Part shown: piece by piece, positions 16,653 through 26,097 of the stretch
How positions within the stretch are numbered: the stretch's first letter is position 1
How the letters are laid out: each line of letters opens with the position of its first letter
Origin: an uncultured archaeon
Lineage (GTDB): Archaea > Nanobdellota > Nanobdellia > Pacearchaeales > GW2011-AR1
Reading direction: 5' to 3'
NCBI GenBank assembly: GCA_902386025.1
Contig: CABMHR010000004.1
Span: 65,075 to 97,533 of the forward strand
DNA length: 32,459 nt
Notes under the pieces: generated by a model
What the model saw: the letters and a program-made list of their open reading frames with translations, nothing else
Told to the model about the DNA's origin: nothing
Database searches by the model: none
Program-made: the position numbers and the translations under genes

Positions 16653-18647
16653 ATCCTGCCTGTTTAAGAATTTGTTTATGAATTTTTTTGCTGCTTCATC
16701 TTCTTTCTTTATTGAGCCGAGAATAAAAACAGGAACTCCGTCTCTGACTTCCTTTTCTGCTTTTATGCTTACTCTTAATGAATCATTTATCTGGTTGCTT
16801 AGCAAAACTTCTTCTCTTGAAAGAGAAGCTATTCTCTTTACAGAAGTCATTAATGTTCCCATTCCCATAAATTTGAAAACTCCGTCTTCAACTTTTGAGA
16901 TTAATGCTCCATTTTCCAATGAAATTCCGAAATCCAATTTTTGATTAAACATCCTGTTGTGTTCAAGCAAAATCTTCTGGGCAGATTCTGCAAATTCCAA
17001 TGCTGATTTTTCATTCTTCATTGTTCTTGTCCTTGAAGGAGCAAAAATAAACAACAGATAATCATTATTTTCATACATTACTGCCTTGCTGTTTTCTGCA
17101 TTGCTTATAATTTTTCTAATTGTGTCTGCAGTGCTGCCTCTCTTTAAATCTCTTAAGTCTCTTATTCTAATTCCTACGATGCTTACGTCTTCCTTATTTC
17201 CTTTTATTGAAAGTGAAACTTCTGCTCTGTTTACAGGAGTTACTATTGAATTCTCTCTCATCACAGGCAGAGGTTTTGGCTCTCTCTTTTGGAAAATTTT
17301 TCTCCCATAGAACGGCTTCTTTCGCAATTTTTTGAAAAAGATAAATGCTACAGCAAGAAGTATTAGGATAACTAATATCCACGCAAAAGTTGTCAGAGAA
17401 CCTGCAGATAATTCTTTTATGCCTATAACATTCCCTGTAAGGCTCATTGTCTCGCTTACCTCATTCCCGTCATTTGTAAGAACCTTTACTATATACTGCC
17501 CGTTTGGAGCAGTCAAAACATATTTCTTGCTTTGTCCGACATCCAACGAAACTCCTATATTCAAGGGATTATCTTCAACTTTAACCAGCAATGTTTTATT
17601 GTAAAAAACATTTCCATCATTAGTTATCTGGATTGTTTTGTTCATTATACTTACTTTTATGCTTTCTTTTATTTTTATAAGGAATGTATCTTCAGAGGTT
17701 AATTTATTTGAAACAGCATAAACTTTCCATTCTGCTGGGGGCGTGTCTGATGCAACTGAATATTCCATAAACTCATCTGTGTTAACTTCTTTTTCTTCAA
17801 GAATCTTGTCTGCAGAATCTTTTATTGTTATAAAAACTGTTGAATTTATAGGAACTCCTGTCTGGTCGTGAAGAGTTGCCTTTACTTTCAAAGAAGAGCC
17901 GGGGTTTAATTCTTTATTTTCAAATGTTAATTCAAGATTTGTAGGAACCTGCCTGACAGAAATATTATACTGCACATTTCCAGTATTTGTTTCAAATCCA
18001 TTTACATCCACTTCATATGCATTTAAATTTAATATATAATCTCCTGCTTTTGTATCTGAAGGAAGAGAAATATTCATTGCAAAATTTCCATTTTCTATCG
18101 CTCCCAACTGGCTTATATTTTGGTTTATACTATTTGTATCTATATTTGCTTGAATAAATCCTCTTGCATTTTCCCCAGTTTCCCTTGTAACTTTTCCAGA
18201 GATAGGAACATTTTCTCCAGAATCAAATGTTGATTTTTGCATTACTCCACTTATTGTCAATAAATTTGAAATTTTAAATTCATCACTCAATCCATAGTAT
18301 GTTCCAACTGTTGCTTTTATCACACAGGTGCCTTGACTTCCTCCAAGTTTACTCTTGGATAATCTTAAGATGCATTCATATGTATGCTGTCCCCCTATTC
18401 CTAAACTTACCCCATTATTACAGAAATTAATTGTATTATTATTGCATATTAAACTTGCATAAAAATCTCCTTCTAAAGGGGTAGAAGAAACTACCAAAAA
18501 TGTTGGGGATATTGTGTCTCCTAAATTATAAGTAGATTTTAATGGTTGAGTTAAAGTTATTGTTGCAGTATCTGCTGCAAAAGCAAAAGAACTTAGCAAA
18601 ATTACAAAAGCAAATAAAAATACTGCTGTTTTTGTTCCTCTTTTCAT
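16644..18647 (-). CDS. Membrane protein: Ig-like ectodomains, TM, degenerate class III nucleotide-cyclase-like cytoplasmic domain
   Basis: Signal peptide, repeated beta-sandwich segments, LTGNVIG, TM (FAWILVILILLAVAFIFF), then YENNDYLLFIFAPS...SALEFAESAQKILLEHN...LDFGISLENGALISKVEDGVFKFMGMGTLMTSVKRIASLSREEVLLSNQINDSLR. Confidence 0.65.
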   Translation of the reverse strand: MKRGTKTAVFLFAFVILLSSFAFAADTATITLTQPLKSTYNLGDTISPTFLVVSSTPLEGDFYASLICNNNTINFCNNGVSLGIGGQHTYECILRLSKSKLGGSQGTCVIKATVGTYYGLSDEFKISNLLTISGVMQKSTFDSGENVPISGKVTRETGENARGFIQANIDTNSINQNISQLGAIENGNFAMNISLPSDTKAGDYILNLNAYEVDVNGFETNTGNVQYNISVRQVPTNLELTFENKELNPGSSLKVKATLHDQTGVPINSTVFITIKDSADKILEEKEVNTDEFMEYSVASDTPPAEWKVYAVSNKLTSEDTFLIKIKESIKVSIMNKTIQITNDGNVFYNKTLLVKVEDNPLNIGVSLDVGQSKKYVLTAPNGQYIVKVLTNDGNEVSETMSLTGNVIGIKELSAGSLTTFAWILVILILLAVAFIFFKKLRKKPFYGRKIFQKREPKPLPVMRENSIVTPVNRAEVSLSIKGNKEDVSIVGIRIRDLRDLKRGSTADTIRKIISNAENSKAVMYENNDYLLFIFAPSRTRTMKNEKSALEFAESAQKILLEHNRMFNQKLDFGISLENGALISKVEDGVFKFMGMGTLMTSVKRIASLSREEVLLSNQINDSLRVSIKAEKEVRDGVPVFILGSIKKEDEAAKKFINKFLNRQDKE

Positions 18648-18762
18648 TTTAATTTCTTTCCCCTCTCCTCTTATTTAATCAACAAAATATTCTTTATAAA
18701 TATTTGTTCATAATCCGACAATGTTGGACAATGTTTAAAAATAATTGATTCCTTAATGCAGT

Positions 18763-19875
18763 ATGAAAAGAGATTCTAACATTACTCCTTGGGAAGTGGA
18801 AGGAGAGATTGATTATCAGAAACTTTTGGACGAATTTGGCTTGTCTCCTTTGAATCAGCTTCCAGAAATATTTGAGAAAAATCTTCTCTTCAGAAGAAAG
18901 ATTATCTTTGCACACAGAGACATACAAAGAATTTTAGAAGCAGTTCATCAAAAAAAGAAATTTGCTGTTATGACTGGACTTATGCCCACAGGAAAATTTC
19001 ATCTCGGGCATATGATTCTTGTTCAGCAGCTGATTTTTTATCAGAAACTTGGAGCTAAAATTTACATTGCAGTTGCCGATATTGAAGCTTATAATGCGAG
19101 AGGGCAGAGTTTGGAAGAAAGCAGGAAAATTGCAATTGAACAATACCTTACAAATTATATTGCACTTGGATTAAAGCCTGAAAACTGCGAGATTTATTTT
19201 CAAAGCGACAGAAGCAAGAAAGCAGAAAAATCAAATGCATATTACAGACTGCAGAATCTTCTCTCAAAATATGCAACTTTTAATAAATTCAAAGCAGTAT
19301 ACGGAGATATAAGCCCTGGGAAAATGGTTTCTGCTCTGCTTCAAGCATCAGATATGCTCCATATCCAGCTTCCTGAATTTGAAGGAACTTGCCCTGTTCT
19401 AATTCCTGTTGGAATAGACCAAGACCCGCACATAAGGCTAACAAGAGATATTTCCAAAAAAATAAAAGATTTTAATTTTGTCCAGCTAAGCTCTGCATAT
19501 AATTTTTTTATGCCTGGGCTTGAAGGAGGGAAAATGTCATCATCTGATGCAAATTCATTTATTGCGCTGACAGATTCTCCAAAAGAAGTTGAAATAAAAA
19601 TAAAAAAATATGCATTTTCCGGAGGAAAAGACACACTGGAAGAGCACAGGAAGAAAGGCGGAAATCCGGATATAGATATTTCTTTTCAATACTTAAAATT
19701 CTTTTTTGAACCAGACGACAGAAAATTGAAAAAAATTTATGATGATTACAAATCAGGAAAAATGCTTACTTCTGAACTGAAGCAAATGCTTATAGAAAAA
19801 ATAAACTCTTTTTTAAAAACACATCAGAAAAACAGGGAAAAAGCCAAAAAAGAAATAAAGAAATTTTTGAAATAA
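18763..19875 (+). CDS. trpS: Tryptophanyl-tRNA synthetase (archaeal type)
   Basis: PTGKFHLGHM (HIGH-like), IPVGIDQDPHIRLTRDI, GGKMSSS (KMSKS-like). Confidence 0.95.
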   Translation: MKRDSNITPWEVEGEIDYQKLLDEFGLSPLNQLPEIFEKNLLFRRKIIFAHRDIQRILEAVHQKKKFAVMTGLMPTGKFHLGHMILVQQLIFYQKLGAKIYIAVADIEAYNARGQSLEESRKIAIEQYLTNYIALGLKPENCEIYFQSDRSKKAEKSNAYYRLQNLLSKYATFNKFKAVYGDISPGKMVSALLQASDMLHIQLPEFEGTCPVLIPVGIDQDPHIRLTRDISKKIKDFNFVQLSSAYNFFMPGLEGGKMSSSDANSFIALTDSPKEVEIKIKKYAFSGGKDTLEEHRKKGGNPDIDISFQYLKFFFEPDDRKLKKIYDDYKSGKMLTSELKQMLIEKINSFLKTHQKNREKAKKEIKKFLK

Positions 19876-20439
19876 TTATCTGTAAAATACATGCTTGCTT
19901 TTTCTTTTTCCTTCCTTAATTCTTCCTACTTCTTTCATCATCCTTGTCCAATGCGGTTTTTTTACTAATTTTGGATTGTAATAATGTGTTGCTCCTTTTG
20001 TCGGGTCTTTATATTCTCCAGAAAGAATTCCTTCTGCAATAGCTAAATCCATCATAAATTCTTCAAAATCATATTCTAACGGGTTTTTTAGAGCTTCCCT
20101 TCTTATGCCTTTATTAAAACAGGAATATTGGAAAGGTTCAAGGATAACTTTTTTTAATGTGCTCCCATATTCTTCTTTTAATCTGTTTATTGCAGTATAC
20201 CCAACTCCTATTTTTTCTGTTTTAATGCAATCTTCTGCTTCCCCCATTATCATTCTTGCCAAAAGAAAATTTTCTTTGTCTTTGCTAAAATCATCTATCC
20301 TGTAATTTTCAGGTTCTGCCGCTTTTTCTTCAATTTGCCTTATTGGTTCGCGAATTATTTCTCCCTGCTGAAGACTTACATTTCCAAATACAAAAAATTC
20401 TGCTGCAATTGCACATAATAGGGGGGATATTTTTCTCAT
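19876..20439 (-). CDS. SleB-like cell-wall hydrolase (Hydrolase_2) domain protein
   Basis: N-terminal hydrophobic segment; LLARMIMGEAED...GVGYTAINRLK...VILEPFQYSCFNKG...DPTKGATHYYNP. Confidence 0.8.
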   Translation of the reverse strand: MRKISPLLCAIAAEFFVFGNVSLQQGEIIREPIRQIEEKAAEPENYRIDDFSKDKENFLLARMIMGEAEDCIKTEKIGVGYTAINRLKEEYGSTLKKVILEPFQYSCFNKGIRREALKNPLEYDFEEFMMDLAIAEGILSGEYKDPTKGATHYYNPKLVKKPHWTRMMKEVGRIKEGKRKSKHVFYR

Positions 20440-20513
20440 AAAACGCCAGAGGAAAAATCATTTTTAAACTTTTCCATAGAATATTTTATAAAGTTATTTT
20501 TTCTGTTTTATTT

Positions 20514-22217
20514 ATGAAGATTTTGCTTTTGCATACAGATTATATCAAATTTAAACCATTGAAAAAAGCACTTCGTTCTTTGCAGGATATTCCTGAAAAA
20601 GAAATGAAAGAACAAATTGTCAAAGAACCTTTAGTGGTTATGACTGCTGTTGAGAAATGGGATACTGATGCAAAGAAAATTGTTGAAAAACTCGCTGAAA
20701 ATGTAAAAGATGTTGCAAAGCAGGTTAATGCCAAGAAAATAGTTCTTTATCCATATGCGCATCTTTCAAGCGATTTGGCTTCTCCAGAACTGGCTGTTGA
20801 AGTATTAAATGAAGCAGAGAAAAAACTAAAAAATTCTTTTGATGTTGTCAAAGCTCCTTTTGGATATTACAAAGAATTTGAACTTAAAGTCAAAGGACAT
20901 CCGCTTTCAGAATTGAGCAGGGAGATAAGAGTTGACGGGAAAGATGAAAAGAAAGAAGAAAAATATGACGCCAAGCAATTGCTGAACGAAATTTCAAAAA
21001 ACAGGCTTGACAGCTCCAAGCTGAAAGATAATGACCACAGAATAATCGGACAGCAGATGGATTTGTTTTCTTTTTCTGAAGTTGCACCAGGAATGGTTTT
21101 CTGGCACAATAACGGATTGACAATCAAGAATGAATTGATTAACTTTTGGAGGGAAATTCACAGAAAAGCAGGATATCAGGAAATTTCAACTCCACAGGTT
21201 ATGGACAAAAGATTATGGCAGATTTCAGGACATTGGGAAAAATACAAAGAAAATATTTTTTTAACAGAATATGAGAAAAAGCAATTTGCAGTCAAGCCGA
21301 TGAATTGCCCTGGAGGAATGATTGTTTTCAAAAATTCCCCTAAAAGCTATAAACAGCTTCCATTAAGAGTAGGAGAACTTGGGGTTGTTCACAGACTTGA
21401 ACTTTCAGGAGTCCTTGCTGGATTATTCAGAGTTATTCAATTCACTCAAGATGATGCACACATTTTCTGCGAAGAAAAGCAGCTGGAAAGCGAGATTTTC
21501 GGAATAATGGATGTGATAAATTTGATTTATAAAAAATTTAACCTTGAATTTGACCACATTGAACTTTCTACACGCCCTGAAAAAAGAATTGGGAGCGAAG
21601 AAATGTGGGACAAAGCAGAAAAACTTCTTGAAGATTCCCTGAAGAAAAAGAAAATGAAATATAAAATCAACAAAGGAGACGGGGCTTTTTACGGGCCTAA
21701 AATTGATTTTCATGTGAAGGATTCTTTGGGAAGAACATGGCAATTATCAACAATCCAGCTTGATTTTTCAATGCCTGAAAGATTTGAGCTTGAGTATACA
21801 GACAAAGACAATACAAAAAAACGCCCTGTAATGCTCCACACTGTCAGCTACGGAAGCATTGAAAGATTTATCGGAATAATCTTGGAACATACAAACGGAA
21901 GAATGCCTACTTGGCTTGCTCCTATCCAGATAAGAATTTTGAATTTCACTGACAGAAATGTTGGATATGCAAAAAAAGTAATTGAAGAAATTAAAAAAGA
22001 AATTCCAACTATAAGAATTGAAGAAGATTTCAGGCAGACAACTGTTCCTGCTAAAGTTAAAGATGCTGAATTGATGAAAATTCCTTATACGATTGTTCTT
22101 GGAGACAAAGAAGAAAAGGAAAAAACACTAGCTGTCAGGATTAACTCAAAGATTCAGAGCTTTAAGACAAAAGAATTTATAGAAAAAGTTAAAAAAGAAA
22201 TTGAAGAAAGAGCCTGA
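20514..22217 (+). CDS. thrS: Threonyl-tRNA synthetase with archaeal N-terminal editing domain
   Basis: MKILLLHTDYIKF...YPYAHLSSDLASPELA...APFGYYKEFELKVKGHPLSELSREI; class II motifs (MNCPGGMIVFKNSPKSYKQLPLRVGELG, RPVMLHTVSYGSIERFIGIILE). Confidence 0.96.
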   Translation: MKILLLHTDYIKFKPLKKALRSLQDIPEKEMKEQIVKEPLVVMTAVEKWDTDAKKIVEKLAENVKDVAKQVNAKKIVLYPYAHLSSDLASPELAVEVLNEAEKKLKNSFDVVKAPFGYYKEFELKVKGHPLSELSREIRVDGKDEKKEEKYDAKQLLNEISKNRLDSSKLKDNDHRIIGQQMDLFSFSEVAPGMVFWHNNGLTIKNELINFWREIHRKAGYQEISTPQVMDKRLWQISGHWEKYKENIFLTEYEKKQFAVKPMNCPGGMIVFKNSPKSYKQLPLRVGELGVVHRLELSGVLAGLFRVIQFTQDDAHIFCEEKQLESEIFGIMDVINLIYKKFNLEFDHIELSTRPEKRIGSEEMWDKAEKLLEDSLKKKKMKYKINKGDGAFYGPKIDFHVKDSLGRTWQLSTIQLDFSMPERFELEYTDKDNTKKRPVMLHTVSYGSIERFIGIILEHTNGRMPTWLAPIQIRILNFTDRNVGYAKKVIEEIKKEIPTIRIEEDFRQTTVPAKVKDAELMKIPYTIVLGDKEEKEKTLAVRINSKIQSFKTKEFIEKVKKEIEERA

Positions 22218-22219
22218 AA

Positions 22220-22720
22220 ATGAATTCGCAATTCCTTCTTGAAAAGCTCGAAAATTCCTGCGAATTTAAAAAATTTATGAAAGAAAATCCTAAAGCATAT
22301 TTATGTTCCGGCTTTTTTGAGATTGGCTCTGAAGAAAATTCAGGAGATAAATACCATTTTGATTATTACATTCCTTCAAGCAAAAAGACATTCAGCTTTG
22401 AGATGGAAAATGAAATCAAATTAGTTGAATTGGAGAGATTTGATGAAAAAGTTTTGGATGAAGTTTCAATGAAAAATCATTTTGATTTTGATAAAATAAA
22501 AGAAATGATTTCAAGAGAGATGGAATTTCAGAAAATCAGGAATAAAATCCAGAGAATGATTTTTTCCCTCCAGAAAATAGAAGGAAAAGATTTGCTTTTG
22601 GGAACAATCTTTCTTTCTGGGCTTGGGCTGATTAAATTTAATTTTGACATTGCAGAAAAAAGAATAGCTGAATTTGAAAAAAAATCCCTTTTTGATATGA
22701 TGAAGATTGTAAAGAAATAA
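22220..22720 (+). CDS. Hypothetical protein, likely co-transcribed with thrS
   Basis: 166 aa, charged alpha/beta; starts 3 nt after the thrS stop. Confidence 0.65.
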   Translation: MNSQFLLEKLENSCEFKKFMKENPKAYLCSGFFEIGSEENSGDKYHFDYYIPSSKKTFSFEMENEIKLVELERFDEKVLDEVSMKNHFDFDKIKEMISREMEFQKIRNKIQRMIFSLQKIEGKDLLLGTIFLSGLGLIKFNFDIAEKRIAEFEKKSLFDMMKIVKK

Positions 22721-22844
22721 TGAAAAGCGTTTTAATTTAATGCTTCTAATTTAGGAAAAAAGAGGCTGTTAGGACTGCATTTTTGATAAGAGATATTTAA
22801 TAATCTAACAAAAAGTATTTAATAACAACTTCCTATTTTTCTTT

Positions 22845-25439
22845 ATGAAAAAAAGGGGGAAATTTTATTCTATTTTTTTTGCAGTCTTAATTATAATCTC
22901 CTGCATTTCTCTTTTAACAATCATTTCAGGTGAGGGTTCTGATACTTCTTCAACAAGAGATTGGTTAATGTTTGGAAGAACATTAAATAATACAAGATAT
23001 TATCCGGACAGCGTTAATATGACCGCTTTTGGAAAATCTTGGGGCTACCAATTTAATGGTTTTGAATCTATTATTTATCCTTCTTCTCCAATTGTTGTAA
23101 ATGATATGATTTATTTTGCAGGCAGGGGAGGAGGAATAAATACTTTTTATGCAGTTAATATTACCAATCAAAGTTTGATGTGGAGTGATAATTGGAATAA
23201 TGGGGGTGATCAGGTTACTGCATCGCCTTCTTTTGCTAATGGAATTATTTACACAGGAACAAATGGCAAAAAACTTTATGCATTAAATGCTACAACTGGA
23301 ACTGAACTTTGGCATTATCCTTTCTTGGGAATGTGGGATAATCCATATGCTTCTATTGTTTCCAAGGGGATTATTTATTTTGGGGTTCTTGGTTCATCTT
23401 TCTATGCATTAAATTCCACAGACGGAACTGACAAATGGAATTATGCAATTAAATCGCAGGTTTCTCCTTCAATTGCGAATGATATTGTTTATGTTCCAAG
23501 TTCTACTGATAACTATCTTTATGCATTGAACGCCACAGACGGAACTAAAATCTGGAATTCTAGTATTGAGGGTATAGATCTTTTTTCATCACCTGCAGTT
23601 GTGAATAATATTGTTTATGTAGGAAGCGAGGATTATAATGTTTATGCATTCAATGCTACAAACGGAACTAAAATCTGGAATTATACTACAGGAAATAAAG
23701 TCACTTCATCACCTGCAGTTGTGAATAATATTGTTTATGTAGGAAGCAATGATAATAATGTTTATGCATTCAATGCTACAAACGGAACCAAACTCTGGAA
23801 TTATGATACTGGGGGGGTTGTTTCTTCATCACCTGCTGTTGCCAATAATCTTATTTTTATAGGAAACCAGAACAATTATTTTTATGCTTTGAATATTACA
23901 GACGGGACTGAAGTTTGGAGTTATATCACTGGAAATCCTGTATATAGTTCTCCAGCAATTGCAAATAATACTGTTTTTCTTGGAAGCAGCGATAATGTTC
24001 TTTATGCATTCACAGCAGGGAGAGGCGGAACATATACATGTTCTACTTGGGGTGGATGCGATACTGCAATGATTAATGCAAAATATGGGGATACTATTTT
24101 GTTAACTTCTTCATTTTCCTGCGGGGAAGGAGGAACTTGCATTTCTTTTTATAATAAAAATAATATTACTATAGACTGCGCTAATAATTCTCTCTTTGGA
24201 GTGGGGGGGATTCTTCTTTCTAATTCCAGCAATAATACTATAAAAAATTGTTTTATCCTTGGAGGAAACACAGGCACAGGCATCTCTATAACTGGCTCAT
24301 CAAGAGACAATCTTTTTTATAATAATTTTTTGAATAATTTCATCAATTACGACAATGGCACAGGTTCAAAAAATTATTTTAATACTACAAAAACCAGCAG
24401 AACAAACATACTAAACGGGGCTTATACTGCAGGAAATTTTTGGGCAACACCTTCTGTAACCGGCTTTTCTCAAACTTGTGAAGATGCAAATAATGACGGG
24501 ATATGCGATTCTTCTTATGATCTTGATGGTTCAAATTATGATTATTCTCCGCTTAAATGCTATGAATCCTGGGTTTGTACTTCCTGGAGCACTTGTTCTT
24601 CTTCTTTGCAGACAAGATACTGCACTGATAGAAATGCCTGCGGAACCACAAAATATGAACCAGTAGAATCTCAATCCTGCAGTTCTTATTCTTCTGACCC
24701 TCTCGGAAGCCCTTCTGTAACAGAAGTAATCCCCATCACAAGAGGAGGCTCTTCCACGCACATAACAATACGCAATCCAAAAATTGACTTGACTTCCATT
24801 TCAATAAATTTAAGCAAAGATGTAAACAGCAGCTTGTTTTCAGTGATAAGATTAAATGACAGCAATTTGACAAAGCTTCCTTCCACTGGGAAAATTTATC
24901 AATCTTTTGAAATTATTTCAGGAATAAACAATTCCAATATTGCAAATGCAATTATTAATTTCAAGATAAACAAAACCTGGCTGTCTGACAATAATCTTCA
25001 TCTTAATATCCTTGGAAATAATACTGTTGTTATGCAGGATAACCAGTCGCTCTGGAACATAACTCTTTACAGAAAAGAAAGCGGGGAAACAAACTATATG
25101 CCTCTCATAACAACATTTGCAATGCAGGATAATCAATATTATTATTTCAAGGCTTTAACTCCAGGATTTTCAACTTTTGTTGTTTTCTTAAGCAAGACTG
25201 AATGTGCTCCAAATACAAGAAGATGCTTTAATAATCAGGTTCAGCTATGCCTTGGAAATTCAACCTGGCTTGTGACAGAACAATGCAAAAACAGCTGCGA
25301 GAATGCAGAATGCTCCAAGATGAAAATGAATTCAATATTCAGCTATACAATAATTCTTTCAGGAATAAGCTCTACAATCGTTTTGGTAATTTATTTTACT
25401 TTATTAGGAAGAAGGAAAAATAAATTTAAGAACCATTAA
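22845..25439 (+). CDS. Large mosaic surface protein: PQQ-like propeller, NosD-like beta-helix, TSP1-like and PGF-pre-PGF-like modules, C-terminal TM
   Basis: Repeats of VVNNIVYVGSxDxNVYAFNATNGTKIWNY; ISITGSSRDNLFYNNFLNNF; WVCTSWSTCSSSLQTRYCTDRNACGT; ISINLSKDVNSS...YYYFKALTPGFSTFVVF; terminal TM plus RRKNKFK. Confidence 0.8.
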   Translation: MKKRGKFYSIFFAVLIIISCISLLTIISGEGSDTSSTRDWLMFGRTLNNTRYYPDSVNMTAFGKSWGYQFNGFESIIYPSSPIVVNDMIYFAGRGGGINTFYAVNITNQSLMWSDNWNNGGDQVTASPSFANGIIYTGTNGKKLYALNATTGTELWHYPFLGMWDNPYASIVSKGIIYFGVLGSSFYALNSTDGTDKWNYAIKSQVSPSIANDIVYVPSSTDNYLYALNATDGTKIWNSSIEGIDLFSSPAVVNNIVYVGSEDYNVYAFNATNGTKIWNYTTGNKVTSSPAVVNNIVYVGSNDNNVYAFNATNGTKLWNYDTGGVVSSSPAVANNLIFIGNQNNYFYALNITDGTEVWSYITGNPVYSSPAIANNTVFLGSSDNVLYAFTAGRGGTYTCSTWGGCDTAMINAKYGDTILLTSSFSCGEGGTCISFYNKNNITIDCANNSLFGVGGILLSNSSNNTIKNCFILGGNTGTGISITGSSRDNLFYNNFLNNFINYDNGTGSKNYFNTTKTSRTNILNGAYTAGNFWATPSVTGFSQTCEDANNDGICDSSYDLDGSNYDYSPLKCYESWVCTSWSTCSSSLQTRYCTDRNACGTTKYEPVESQSCSSYSSDPLGSPSVTEVIPITRGGSSTHITIRNPKIDLTSISINLSKDVNSSLFSVIRLNDSNLTKLPSTGKIYQSFEIISGINNSNIANAIINFKINKTWLSDNNLHLNILGNNTVVMQDNQSLWNITLYRKESGETNYMPLITTFAMQDNQYYYFKALTPGFSTFVVFLSKTECAPNTRRCFNNQVQLCLGNSTWLVTEQCKNSCENAECSKMKMNSIFSYTIILSGISSTIVLVIYFTLLGRRKNKFKNH
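23587..23826 (+). repeat. 120-bp (40-aa) tandem repeats encoding propeller blades
   Basis: TCATCACCTGCAGTTGTGAATAATATTGTTTATGTAGGAAGC at 23587 and again at 23707, diverged copy at 23827; exact 120-bp period. Confidence 0.85.
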
Positions 25440-25453
25440 AAATTATAAGATGT

Positions 25454-25825
25454 ATGAAAATAAACTTCAAAAGATATTTTATTTATCTTGTAAGATGGCA
25501 GTTGAGCACACCGATACTTGCCCTTGTCCTTGTATGGCTTTCTGCGTGGAATAAATGGACAGCTACAATTATTGCAAATCTTATAGGGGGGCTGATATTT
25601 TTCTGGATTGACAGAATGATTTTTTCATCAAAAAAATTATCTTCCCAGTGGGAAGTTAAGGAAAATATAAAATGCTCTGACTGCGGAAAAATTGCCAGAG
25701 GATACAGGCTTGTCAAAAGTTCAAATTATGACAAAACAGAAGACAAAGCTCCAAAATTCAGATGCGAAGAATGTTCAAAGAGGAAGACAGAAGAACTGAA
25801 AAAACAAGGCGTGAAAATTAATTAG
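25454..25825 (+). CDS. Small membrane protein with C-terminal zinc-ribbon-like CxxC...CxxC
   Basis: Two hydrophobic helices then IKCSDCGKIARGY...FRCEECSKRK. Confidence 0.7.
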   Translation: MKINFKRYFIYLVRWQLSTPILALVLVWLSAWNKWTATIIANLIGGLIFFWIDRMIFSSKKLSSQWEVKENIKCSDCGKIARGYRLVKSSNYDKTEDKAPKFRCEECSKRKTEELKKQGVKIN

Positions 25826-26075
25826 TATAGCTTACTCTGTCAATGATTTCCTTATCATATTTTTCTATTCTGCCTGACAAATATTCAAATGCTTCGTTTC
25901 CATACATTCCCTCAATAAATGCCTCTTCTACTCCTTCTTTTATTACTCTGTCATATCCAAACATTTTTCCAAAGCAGTTGTATCCTTTTTTAAGAACTGC
26001 TCTTTTTTGATTATTATCCAATCCCAAAGAATCCAATTCTCTTGCTAGGCTTATAAGATTTTCTTTTTTATCCAT
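25818..26075 (-). CDS. Hypothetical protein
   Basis: 85 aa helical protein; overlaps the convergent CDS by 8 nt. Confidence 0.5.
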   Translation of the reverse strand: MDKKENLISLARELDSLGLDNNQKRAVLKKGYNCFGKMFGYDRVIKEGVEEAFIEGMYGNEAFEYLSGRIEKYDKEIIDRVSYTN

Positions 26076-26097
26076 ATTATATAATGTTTTCTCTTGG

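Noticed and set aside
23587-23900. 120-bp repeats as a mobile or CRISPR-like repeat
   Set aside because: They are in frame and encode 40-aa PQQ-like propeller blades.
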